The notes below the pieces were generated by a model that had not been told where the DNA came from, did no database searches, and worked only from the letters and a program-made list of their open reading frames with translations. From Acidimicrobiia bacterium (GTDB lineage: Bacteria > Actinomycetota > Acidimicrobiia > Spongiisociales > JAHEDJ01), in assembly GCA_029210695.1 (NCBI GenBank), contig JARGFH010000015.1:1-63399 (forward strand): a stretch of DNA of 63,399 nucleotides. Direction: 5' to 3'. Shown piece after piece: positions 1-6,794 of this stretch (position 1 is the first letter of the stretch; the number at the start of each line of letters is the position of its first letter). Both the position numbers and the translations under genes were made by a program.

Positions 1-25
1 GCCGGACCTGACCGAACCCCAACCC

Positions 26-75
26 GGTCCCATCACACTGGCGAACCGGTGGTCCCATCAAGCTGGCGAGCGACA
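26..75. repeat. Two-copy 25-bp direct repeat upstream of ctaB
   Basis: Two adjacent 25-bp units begin at 26 and 51. Both open with GGTCCCATCA and share CTGGCGA a few bases later. The second copy ends about 14 bp before the likely -10 box of ctaB (TATGCT, 89-94). This could be a tandem regulator site or the end of a longer array outside the window. The left edge prevents counting further copies. Confidence 0.55.
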
Positions 76-103
76 CCCAACGGCGCGGTATGCTCCGTGA
101 CTC

Positions 104-1021
104 ATGGAGCCCCCTTCGGACACGCCCTCCATCTCCATCACCGATCCCGATGCGCGCGGCTCAGGCTGGCGTGAGCTCGTCGGCGCCTACGTCGCGCTCA
201 CGAAACCGCGCATCATCGAACTGCTGCTGATCACAACGGTTCCTGCGATGGTTCTCGCCGCCAGGGGCTGGCCGGGTACCTGGCTCGTATTCGCCACACT
301 CGTCGGAGGCACGCTGTCTGCCGCAGGCGCCAACACGCTCAACAACTACATCGATCGCGACATCGACCAGCAGATGAAGCGCACCTCACGCCGGCCATTA
401 CCCCGCCGCCGGGTTGAGCCTCGGAGTGCGTTGCGCTTTGGAGTCGTTCTGGGATTCGCCGGCTTTGCCGTGCTCTGGATTACGACGAATCTGCTGGCGG
501 CCTCCATCTCAACCGCCGCCTTGCTGTTCTATGTGTTCGTCTACTCGCTGACCTTGAAGCGGACGACGGCGCAGAACATCGTGATCGGGGGAGCCGCAGG
601 GGCTGCGCCGGTGCTGGTCGGTTGGGCGGCCGTGACCAATACTGTTGGGTTGTCGGCATGGATCATGTTCGCCATCGTCTTCTATTGGACGCCGCCCCAC
701 TTCTGGGCGCTGGCGTTGCGATATCGAGATGACTACGCGGCCGTGGAAGTTCCGATGTTGCCGGTGATCGTCGGTCCGAAGAAGACGGCGCAACAGATCA
801 TCGTTTATTCGGGGTTGCTGGTGTTCGTGACGTTCTGGTTGGTGCCCGTCGCCAACCTGGGTTGGATCTACACCGGGTCGGCGGCGGTACTCGGAGCGTG
901 GATGCTGTTCGACTCCGTCCGTCTTCTCAACAATCCGGAAACGGCGATGAATCTATTCCGAACTTCCACCATCTATCTGTCGCTCCTGTTTGCGGCCATT
1001 TGGGTTGACGTGGTCATCTGA
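104..1021 (+). CDS. ctaB: Protoheme IX farnesyltransferase (heme O synthase)
   Basis: This membrane prenyltransferase adds a farnesyl group to protoheme to give heme O, the precursor of heme A for aa3-type cytochrome oxidase. The 305-aa product has the UbiA-family signature: the first Asp-rich motif NTLNNYIDRDID at about 77-88, and the COX10-type second motif around RYRDDYAAVEVPML near 206-219. About eight or nine hydrophobic helices follow an N-terminal cytoplasmic tail of about 25 residues. No Shine-Dalgarno precedes the ATG. A TATGCT -10 box at 89-94 places transcription start at or next to the ATG, so the mRNA is probably leaderless. The partner heme A synthase (ctaA) is encoded separately at 24597-25511. 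Confidence 0.96.
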   Translation: MEPPSDTPSISITDPDARGSGWRELVGAYVALTKPRIIELLLITTVPAMVLAARGWPGTWLVFATLVGGTLSAAGANTLNNYIDRDIDQQMKRTSRRPLPRRRVEPRSALRFGVVLGFAGFAVLWITTNLLAASISTAALLFYVFVYSLTLKRTTAQNIVIGGAAGAAPVLVGWAAVTNTVGLSAWIMFAIVFYWTPPHFWALALRYRDDYAAVEVPMLPVIVGPKKTAQQIIVYSGLLVFVTFWLVPVANLGWIYTGSAAVLGAWMLFDSVRLLNNPETAMNLFRTSTIYLSLLFAAIWVDVVI

Positions 1022-1167
1022 ACGGTGCCGGCGATTTCGGCTGACAGGCCGGCGATGGTCGATACAGACCCCGGGGGTGGCCAAATGGTCCCGGTGGAAG
1101 GGCCTCACGCCTCTGGCAGCCACCGGACCGAGCCGGTTCCAATGGATGGATACGACCCAGGAGAGCC

Positions 1168-1312
1168 ATGAGCTCCGCCACCGTGAGCAACGCCGCCGTT
1201 CAGACGTTCGGCATCTCCAGGACATACGGACCCCTCACGGCAGTCGACCATGTGGATCTATCTGTGAAGAAGGGAGAGCTCTTCTCGCGGTTGGGTCCGA
1301 ATGGCGCCCGGC
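1168..1312 (+). pseudogene. ABC transporter ATP-binding protein, N-terminal remnant
   Basis: The ATG at 1168 follows a plausible GGAGAG ribosome site. It opens a frame that reads like the start of an ABC ATPase: ISRTYGPLTAVDHVDLSV, then RLGPNGA. The reading stops being ABC-like exactly inside Walker A, before the GKS/T. The following DNA is the 3' part of an unrelated dehydrogenase. Only about 48 residues of the original roughly 300 survive, and the ATP-binding Lys is gone. It looks like a deletion scar rather than a functional gene. The breakpoint lies near 1303-1312. Confidence 0.75.
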
Positions 1313-1900
1313 TCTGCGCTGTTGGAGTTGGGCAGCCTGGCGGGGCTGGAAATGTACGGCACGGCATCCAAACACAACCACGAACTCGTCTCGAACCTCG
1401 GAGCCACGCCGATCGACTACCGCAACGACGACTTCGTCGAGCGCATTCGCGATCTCACGGGCGACGCGGTGGATGTCGTGTTCGACCCCATCGGCGGAGC
1501 CCGCCAGCTATGGCGGTCCTACCGGACGCTGCGCAAGGGTGGACGCCTGGTTTGGTTCGGCGTGGCCGCCACCTCGAAAGCCGGGATGCGGGTCATCCCG
1601 GCGAGTCTGCTGACTCGTCTCGCGCTGGCGCTCATACCGGACGGTAAACACGCGCCGATGACCCCGACCGGTGGCGACCACGAAACTCTGAAGGGTCTCT
1701 TTGATGTGCTGGCGTCCGGAAAGATCCATCCGGTGGTGGCGGATCGCATACCGCTGGTTGAGGCTGCTCGTGCTCAGGTTTTGCTCGAACGCGGAGGGCA
1801 ACGCGGCAAGGTGGTACTCGTTGCCGATCCGGCGGGAGGGCTTCTCGGGTCGAAGTCGGCGGTGGTTGGAGCTGATTGCACCGGCACTGCGCCGGGTTGA
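1301..1900 (+). pseudogene. Quinone oxidoreductase / zinc-type alcohol dehydrogenase, C-terminal remnant
   Basis: From about 1308 the second frame encodes the back half of an MDR-family NADPH:quinone reductase. SALLELGSLAGLEMYGTAS corresponds to the Rossmann helix just after the lost GGVG nucleotide loop. It is followed by LGATPIDYRNDDF, VDVVFDPIGG and the C-terminal substrate-domain residues ending near VVLVADP. The N-terminal catalytic domain (about 150 residues) and the glycine-rich loop are missing. The fragment joins directly to the truncated ABC gene in a different frame, so neither part should yield a working enzyme. The fragment itself has no internal stops, suggesting a recent deletion. 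Confidence 0.8.
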
Positions 1901-1948
1901 GTACGAGGACGGGTGAATCCTGGTGCGGCGTGTGGCCGATGCCCCAGT

Positions 1949-3001
1949 CTAGAGCTCCCCGAGCGACCGCAGGCGGCGCTGCTCGGCGCGAGAACCGGCC
2001 AGGATTACCTGGAAAACGGCCTCGGCCTGTTCGGGATCGAGGTCTTGCAGGACGGCTTCTTCCCGGATAATTGCCACGAGTTCCGCCTCACGGGCCGGTG
2101 AACGCACCGACATTCCGCGCTCGGCTTTTACCCGTCCGATCTGCAGGGCGAGATCGCGTCGACGGGACAACAGCCTGACGATGTCACGGTCGACCAGGTC
2201 GATGGCCTTGCGCATCCGGTTGATTCCGAGCGCCTCCATGAGGTGGGCGAACTCCGAAACGGCCAACTGACCGATGGCGTTGACGAGGGCAGCCTCGGGC
2301 GTCGGGTGGACCTCGACCGCCAACCCGTCGGCGCCGACGCCCTGCGCGGCCAGCGCCAGAGGCACGACTCGGGCGCGGCTTCCTGCCGAGTGGCTTGGCA
2401 GCACGATCACGGGCAGGTGGGTCCGTTCCTTGACGATCGGCACCGAACTGATATCCAGGGTGTCGCCATCGGCGAACGTCCGGATCCCGCGCTCACAGAG
2501 CACGACGTTGTCGTTTCCTTCGGCCAGGATGTACTCGGCGGCCCAGAGCCACTCGTCGATAGTGGCCGACGGCCCCCTCTTGAGCAGAACGGGGCGTTCC
2601 TGCTGACCGATCGCACGTAACAACTCGAAGTTCTGCATGTTGCCGGCGCCGATCTCGATCATGTCGGCCAATTCAGACGCCTCGGGAATGCCGGCGGGTT
2701 CGATGACCTGGGTGACGACCGGCAGGCCCACCGCATCACCCGCTGCTCTCAGCATTTTCAGCCCTTCACTACCGAGACCACGGAACTCATATGGCGATGC
2801 ACCGGCAACCGAGGTTCCGGCTCTCAGCATTGCCCCCCCGGCTGCCGCCACCGCCTCGGCAGTCTCTTTGATCTGGGCCTCGCTCTCGATCACACACGGC
2901 CCGGCAATGACCGGGAACGGATCATGACCGAAGCGCACAGAGCCGACCTCAACGACCGTGTTGGCTGCGCTGGAGTCGATGCGTTCTGCTTTGCGAATCA
3001 T
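1949..3001 (-). CDS. DAHP-synthase-like / chorismate mutase fusion
   Basis: The 350-aa protein joins a type Ib DAHP synthase barrel (residues about 25-255) to an AroQ chorismate mutase domain (about 260-342). Retained barrel motifs are AGPCVIE (33-39), PVLLKRG (137-143), LCERGIRTF (168-176), PSH (202-204) and EVHP (230-233). Compared with the Thermotoga-type enzyme, four canonical features are changed. The KPRT before SPY is SVAGA (64-68), GARN is GAGN (118-121), DPSH is LPSH, and the metal-ligand Asp after the EVHP motif is apparently Asn241. The mutase half keeps RMRKAIDLVD and the RR/K pattern, so prephenate formation is more secure than DAHP synthesis. ATG 3001 has GGAAGG 7 nt upstream. 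Expression is under the attenuator at 3036-3124. Confidence 0.88.
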   Translation of the reverse strand: MIRKAERIDSSAANTVVEVGSVRFGHDPFPVIAGPCVIESEAQIKETAEAVAAAGGAMLRAGTSVAGASPYEFRGLGSEGLKMLRAAGDAVGLPVVTQVIEPAGIPEASELADMIEIGAGNMQNFELLRAIGQQERPVLLKRGPSATIDEWLWAAEYILAEGNDNVVLCERGIRTFADGDTLDISSVPIVKERTHLPVIVLPSHSAGSRARVVPLALAAQGVGADGLAVEVHPTPEAALVNAIGQLAVSEFAHLMEALGINRMRKAIDLVDRDIVRLLSRRRDLALQIGRVKAERGMSVRSPAREAELVAIIREEAVLQDLDPEQAEAVFQVILAGSRAEQRRLRSLGEL

Positions 3002-3035
3002 GTGATGTCCTTCCGCCGGAAGGGCTCCAGATATG

Positions 3036-3063
3036 AAAAACCCGGAGCCGTGAGCTCCGGGCC
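3036..3063 (-). terminator. Intrinsic terminator of the aromatic attenuator (stem 3:4)
   Basis: On the minus strand CCCGGAGC pairs with GCTCCGGG across a short loop (stem 3041-3061) and is followed by five U residues (3036-3040). It lies about 35 nt before the start codon of the DAHP-synthase/chorismate-mutase gene and downstream of an aromatic leader peptide, so it is a regulated rather than end-of-operon terminator. Confidence 0.9.
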
Positions 3064-3124
3064 TGGTGATGGTGAATGCTGTCTTGCTAGTTGCGCGCAC
3101 CTTCGGCCCGGACACTCCGTCCGG
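3041..3124 (-). promoter_or_regulatory. Ribosome-mediated transcription attenuator (pause, antiterminator, terminator arms)
   Basis: Four arms can be read on the minus strand. Arm 1 is CCGGAC (3119-3124), inside the leader peptide just after its aromatic codons. Arm 2 is GTCCGGGCC (3105-3113). Arm 3 is GGCCCGGAGC (about 3054-3063) and arm 4 is GGCTCCGGG (3041-3049). Arms 1:2 pair over 6 bp, 2:3 over 8 perfect bp (TCCGGGCC with GGCCCGGA), and 3:4 forms the U-tailed terminator. A ribosome stalled on the Phe/Tyr codons would cover arm 1, free arm 2 for arm 3, and allow read-through. Normal translation would favour termination. The pairing is seen directly; the control logic is by analogy with the pheA and trp leaders. 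Confidence 0.85.
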
Positions 3125-3161
3125 TAAAACCGAAATACGCAAAGAAGACTCGTGATGTCAT
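3087..3161 (-). CDS. Phe/Tyr-rich leader peptide (24 aa)
   Basis: ATG 3161 opens a 24-codon ORF ending in TAG at 3087-3089. Codons 6-12 read F-F-A-Y-F-G-F, five aromatic residues in seven, followed by a basic, non-aromatic tail. This is the hallmark of a sensing peptide for charged tRNA-Phe and tRNA-Tyr. The last aromatic codon sits immediately before arm 1 of the attenuator, the spacing needed for stalling control. The ATG lies only a few bases after the predicted transcription start, so the leader is probably leaderless. The peptide itself likely has no function other than being translated. Confidence 0.85.
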   Translation of the reverse strand: MTSRVFFAYFGFTGRSVRAEGARN

Positions 3162-3170
3162 GTGCAACGC

Positions 3171-3199
3171 ACAGTATCGAAGATACAGAGTTGTGTAAA
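3171..3199 (-). promoter_or_regulatory. Sigma-A-type promoter of the attenuated operon
   Basis: On the minus strand TTTACA (3194-3199) and TACTGT (3171-3176) are separated by exactly 17 bp. Transcription would begin near 3164, 3 or so nt before the leader-peptide ATG. Confidence 0.65.
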
Positions 3200-3276
3200 G
3201 GGGCGAGGGGGTTCCGGTAACAGGATGCCCGGGATCGGTTTGCACTCTGGAACCCCCGACCTGGAACGGAGGGGCC

Positions 3277-4125
3277 CTACCGGAGATGCTCGGACAGAAA
3301 CCCGAGGATTCGATGTATGTGCGGTTCGAAGGCATCGAGCGACGCATGGTCGGCACCTTCGACAAAGAGCGTCTCCGCGTCGGGAACCCGGCGGACCAGT
3401 TCCTCGAAGTGACGGGGCGTGACGGTCGTGTCGGCCCCGCCATGTACGAGCATGACCGGAGCGCTCACCAGCGCCACCCGCTCCCGTGGGGCGATGTCAT
3501 CGAAACGAAACCCGATTGTTCGTTCCATGGTCCGAAAGAGACCTCGCTGAACCGACCGTGGGAAGTGGCTGAACGGGGGACCTTCCGCCATGGCCTCACC
3601 CGGGTGAGCGAAGGCGGCCACGGACACGACCGCGTTGATTTGATCCGTTCGGGATGCAGCCAGGATGGCCGCGCCCGCTCCGACAGAATGGCCGATCACG
3701 CCGATCGATGAGACATCGGGTCTGCTTCGCAGCCACTCGATCGCCACGTCGAGGTCTTCAGCAAAGCGAGGCATAGAGACGAAGTCATCGTGTTCGCTCC
3801 TGCCGTGGTTCCTGGCATCCAGGAAGACCGCATGGAATCCGGCGCGATGAAGGTGGGGTGCCAGGGGCAGCATGAGCGAAGCGTTGCCGCCCCATCCGTG
3901 CAAGACGACGATCGCCGGCGCTCGACCGCCGGCCGGGATGAACCAGGCCTTCAACTCCGTCCCGGTTGCGCTGGCCAATGCAACCTCTTCCTCCGGGAGT
4001 CCGAGATCCGCGGGCGTGTGCGGCTGAGGTCTTTGTGGGGGAGCCAGAGTTCGCTTGAGGATCTCCGGCATGAGCCTCGCAACACCCACAACAAGCAGAG
4101 AGGGCAGCAGGAGACGTTTGAGCAT
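3277..4125 (-). CDS. Alpha/beta hydrolase, membrane-anchored or secreted
   Basis: The 282-aa protein starts with a hydrophobic segment (LLLPSLLVVGVARL) that can act as a signal anchor. An alpha/beta-hydrolase fold follows: VVLHGWGGN oxyanion region near 73-81, nucleophile elbow GHSVGA near 145-150, acidic residue in HGGADTTV, and catalytic His in GADHAS near the C-terminus. It resembles BAAT/prolyl-oligopeptidase-like esterases of the YqkD/FrsA-like type. The substrate cannot be deduced. It transcribes toward the aromatic operon and shares no operon with it. The ATG is at 4125. Confidence 0.85.
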   Translation of the reverse strand: MLKRLLLPSLLVVGVARLMPEILKRTLAPPQRPQPHTPADLGLPEEEVALASATGTELKAWFIPAGGRAPAIVVLHGWGGNASLMLPLAPHLHRAGFHAVFLDARNHGRSEHDDFVSMPRFAEDLDVAIEWLRSRPDVSSIGVIGHSVGAGAAILAASRTDQINAVVSVAAFAHPGEAMAEGPPFSHFPRSVQRGLFRTMERTIGFRFDDIAPRERVALVSAPVMLVHGGADTTVTPRHFEELVRRVPDAETLFVEGADHASLDAFEPHIHRILGFLSEHLR

Positions 4126-4229
4126 CCGCGCATTGTACGAGGACCGGGAGGATGTGTTTGCGGGAGAGCCGGGCCTCCGATGCGACCACTCTGGGGTTCT
4201 GAGGTATGTGGTAGCGATCTATCCCGGAG

Positions 4230-4257
4230 CCAATTGCCAATGGCCAATTGCCTGCCC
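4230..4257. repeat. Phased 7-bp repeat array (CCAATTG type)
   Basis: Four consecutive heptads read CCAATTG, CCAATGG, CCAATTG and CCTGCCC. They lie between two divergent genes. This is one of at least eight intergenic heptad arrays in the window; see the array at 41736-41791. Confidence 0.6.
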
Positions 4258-4324
4258 ACAAGGTGGTGCCGATTTCCCGCGTCCCGACAGGGCGGTCCCA
4301 CTCCCGTCTAGCATCGATCGCCTT

Positions 4325-5233
4325 GTGTCAATCTCAATTCACCTCGAGGACCTGACCAAGCGCTACGGGGCGCTCACCGCAGTCGACGGCCTCAGCCTCG
4401 ACGTAGGTACCGGCGAGACTTATGCGTTGCTCGGCCCGAACGGGGCCGGCAAGACCACTACCGTCGAGATCCTCGAAGGGCTCCGTGCCTGCGACTCAGG
4501 CATTGTCGAAGTGCTCGGGCTGAACCCCGTTTCGGATCGCACTCGCCTCCAACGCCGGATCGGAGTCATGCTGCAGGAGGGCGGCGTGTATCAGGGGGCA
4601 AAGGCCCGGGAGGTAGTTTCGCTGTTCGCCTCCTACTACCCGAGTGCCAGAGCCGCGGACGAACTCCTCGAACTGGTCGGGTTGGCCGATCGTGCGACCA
4701 CGCTTCACCGCCGCCTCTCAGGAGGTGAGAAGCAGAGGCTCTCGCTGGCGCTGGCACTTGTCAACCGACCGGAACTGGTCTTTCTCGATGAACCGACCGC
4801 CGGCATGGATCCGGTGGCCCGGCGAACGACCTGGGAGATCATTGAGCACATGCAGTCGGAAGGCGTAACGATTCTTCTCACCACCCACTTCATGGACGAA
4901 GCAGAACGCCTCGCTGATCGGGTCGGAATCCTCAATCACGGACGTCTGGTGGCGGAAGGGTCGCCCGTCGACCTCATCCATGCGCGGGGTGATGTGTCGT
5001 TCGTCTCAGTTCCCGATCTGCCCATCGAAGAGCTGATCGAGGAGATCGGAATCGACGTCCGCGAGGTGCGTACAGGCTTCTACGTCGTGACCACCGACAC
5101 GCCGACCCCGAAGCTGGTGTCCGATGTGGCTGCCTGGCTCGCCAAGCGTGATGCCCTGATCACCGAGCTGCGCGTCGGGGCCGGAGGCCTCGAGGAGGTC
5201 TTTCTGGCGCTTATGGAAGAGAACAACCGATGA
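4325..5233 (+). CDS. ABC-2 type exporter ATP-binding protein
   Basis: The 302-aa ATPase energises an export pump of the DrrA/CcmA-like class together with the permease at 5230. It shows Walker A GPNGAGKTTT, signature LSGGEKQRLSLALAL, Walker B LVFLDEPTAGMDP and the switch His in LLTTHFMDEA. The C-terminal 80 residues are the usual DrrA-type extension. The start chosen is GTG 4325, giving VSISIHLEDLTKRYG. No Shine-Dalgarno is present, and a TAGCAT -10 box at 4309-4314 fits a leaderless message. Its stop overlaps the permease ATG (ATGA), so the genes are translationally coupled. The exported compound is unknown. Confidence 0.92.
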   Translation: MSISIHLEDLTKRYGALTAVDGLSLDVGTGETYALLGPNGAGKTTTVEILEGLRACDSGIVEVLGLNPVSDRTRLQRRIGVMLQEGGVYQGAKAREVVSLFASYYPSARAADELLELVGLADRATTLHRRLSGGEKQRLSLALALVNRPELVFLDEPTAGMDPVARRTTWEIIEHMQSEGVTILLTTHFMDEAERLADRVGILNHGRLVAEGSPVDLIHARGDVSFVSVPDLPIEELIEEIGIDVREVRTGFYVVTTDTPTPKLVSDVAAWLAKRDALITELRVGAGGLEEVFLALMEENNR

Positions 5234-5952
5234 ATGGGCGGATGCTGGTCGAGCAAGCCCGCATGGAGCTCATGCTCACCCTGCGGCGGGGTGAAGCGGT
5301 GCTGCTCACCCTCATCGTCCCCGTTTCGCTGCTGCTGTTCTTCGGCGCCACGAATCTGTTTGACATCGAAATCGGGTTCCTGGTACCGGGCCTCCTCACG
5401 CTGTCGGTGATCTCATCTGCGCTCGTCGCACTAGCGATCGCGACCGGGTTCGAACGCAAGTACATGGTCCTCAAACGCCTGGGTGCCACCCCACTACCCC
5501 GTTCCGTTCTCTTTGCAGGGAAACTGGTCGCCACGCTCCTGTTGGAGGCCCTCCAGATCGTGATCATCCTGGGTGCTGCTCGACTGTTCCTCGATTTCCG
5601 GCCGCCGATCTCCTGGTGGGCGTTGGTGCTCGCCGTCGCCCTCGGCACAGCTGCCTTCGGCGGACTCGCCTTCCTGCTGTCGGGAACACTGCGAGCCGAA
5701 GCGACGCTGGCGGTGGTGAACGGATTGTTCGTTGCCTTTTTTGGACTCGGCGGAGTGATGTTCTCAGTCGACGGCCTCCCGCGACCACTTGCTGCCATCG
5801 CCGACATCATGCCGGCGGCCGGTTTGTCCGAGATGATTCGTTGGGCGACCGGGTATGGCGAGGCGCTCGGCGAAGTGGTGTGGGTCCTGGTGTTCTGGGC
5901 CATCGTTGCCCCGCTGCTGGCCGTGCGATTCTTCAGTTGGGAAGAGAAGTGA
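5230..5952 (+). CDS. ABC-2 type exporter permease
   Basis: The 240-aa integral membrane protein has about six hydrophobic helices and the ABC-2 layout: an N-terminal amphipathic stretch (MLVEQARMELMLTLRRGEAV), first helix LLTLIVPVSLLLFFGA, and a C-terminal helix before the FFSWEEK tail. It overlaps the ATPase gene by four bases upstream and the next gene by four bases downstream. The three form one operon. Likely it is the membrane half of a small-molecule or lipid exporter. Confidence 0.9.
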   Translation: MNGRMLVEQARMELMLTLRRGEAVLLTLIVPVSLLLFFGATNLFDIEIGFLVPGLLTLSVISSALVALAIATGFERKYMVLKRLGATPLPRSVLFAGKLVATLLLEALQIVIILGAARLFLDFRPPISWWALVLAVALGTAAFGGLAFLLSGTLRAEATLAVVNGLFVAFFGLGGVMFSVDGLPRPLAAIADIMPAAGLSEMIRWATGYGEALGEVVWVLVFWAIVAPLLAVRFFSWEEK

Positions 5953-6359
5953 GCGAGCGACGGATCTTCTGGTGGGCGGCGGTTGCGTCGCTTTGGACAT
6001 TCATTGCGTGGGGCAACCGCATCGGCCTACTCACGGGCGACGAGGCGTCTGATCCATGGACCTGGATCCGGGTCGGTGGGTCCTTGCTGTTCGGCCTTGC
6101 GCTGGCCGGCATCGCGGTGCTTCTCCGGCGCGGCCGGCCCCTGACCGCATGGATGACCCGGGTCTTCATCGGATTCGGGGTACTCATGCTGATCATCTGG
6201 ATTCGATCGTCCGCCTCCGTCTTGAGTGGAGACGAGAGTGTCGCCTTCAAGTCGGTCCACATCGCGCTGGCGCTGACTTCGATCGGGTTGGGGATCGTCC
6301 TGGCCGGCCTCGCCACACGGAGCCGGAGAGGACGCACGAACGTCAGATCCGGGCGCTGA
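5949..6359 (+). CDS. Small four-helix membrane protein of the ABC operon
   Basis: The 136-aa protein begins at GTG 5949, which overlaps the permease stop (GTGA), and has no close family that I recognise. Four hydrophobic segments are visible: IFWWAAVASLWTFIAW, GGSLLFGLALAGIAVLLRRG, VFIGFGVLMLIIWIRSSA and HIALALTSIGLGIVLAGLAT. They are separated by short charged loops, with an Arg-rich C-terminus. Coupling to the ABC-2 pair suggests an accessory subunit or regulator of the exporter, by location only. Confidence 0.75.
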   Translation: MSERRIFWWAAVASLWTFIAWGNRIGLLTGDEASDPWTWIRVGGSLLFGLALAGIAVLLRRGRPLTAWMTRVFIGFGVLMLIIWIRSSASVLSGDESVAFKSVHIALALTSIGLGIVLAGLATRSRRGRTNVRSGR

Positions 6360-6425
6360 GCCGGTGAAATAACTCGAACCGGCGCCTACTCCGTCGCACC
6401 AACCCGGGCGTGCCCCCTTCGCCTC

Positions 6426-6765
6426 GAGGACTCGGCATCTCCCCCGCTTCCGCGGGGGAGAAACGCGGTTTTCGGTCCCCCTTTGGGCGTTCTGTCGCGA
6501 TTTGAGTCCGACCCGTGGCCGCTCAGAAACGTCCTCCACCGGCGTCAGCTGGGGGAGGTGGCCTGCTGCTGATGCAGCAGGGCGGAGGGGGCTTGGCCGA
6601 ACACTTGTAGGACCGGGACGAGACCCGCAGGACACCCCCCTCAGTCCGGCTACGCCGGACGGCTCCCCTGCAAACGGGAGAGCACGCGGTTTTCGGTCCC
6701 CCCTTTGGGGGGAAGGTACCGCCGCCGGTAGGCGGGGGTAGGGGGGCTCGGTCCCCGAGGGGGCA
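6426..6765. repeat. Cluster of GC-rich palindromic intergenic repeats
   Basis: The 435-bp gap between the ABC operon and the UspA gene holds no gene. It contains several palindromes: CCCCCGC/GCGGGGG near 6431-6448, GTCCGGC/GCCGGAC near 6643-6660, and GGGGACC/GGTCCCC-type runs. A string CGCGGTTTTCGGTCCCC is repeated, at 6464 and 6685. The pieces resemble widespread intergenic palindromic repeats of high-GC genomes. They may also provide bidirectional termination between the converging transcripts. Confidence 0.6.
6694..6748 (-). repeat. Dispersed 50-bp repeat, copy 1
   Basis: Read on the minus strand, this segment matches 57075-57127 over its whole length with few differences: AGCCCC, TACCCC, GGCGG, CGGTAC, TCCCC, CAA, GGGGGGACCG in the same order. 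Two copies 50 kb apart in opposite orientations indicate a dispersed intergenic element. Confidence 0.65.
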
Positions 6766-6794
6766 CCTCCTGCAAGCAACGATCGTCCGCTCTG

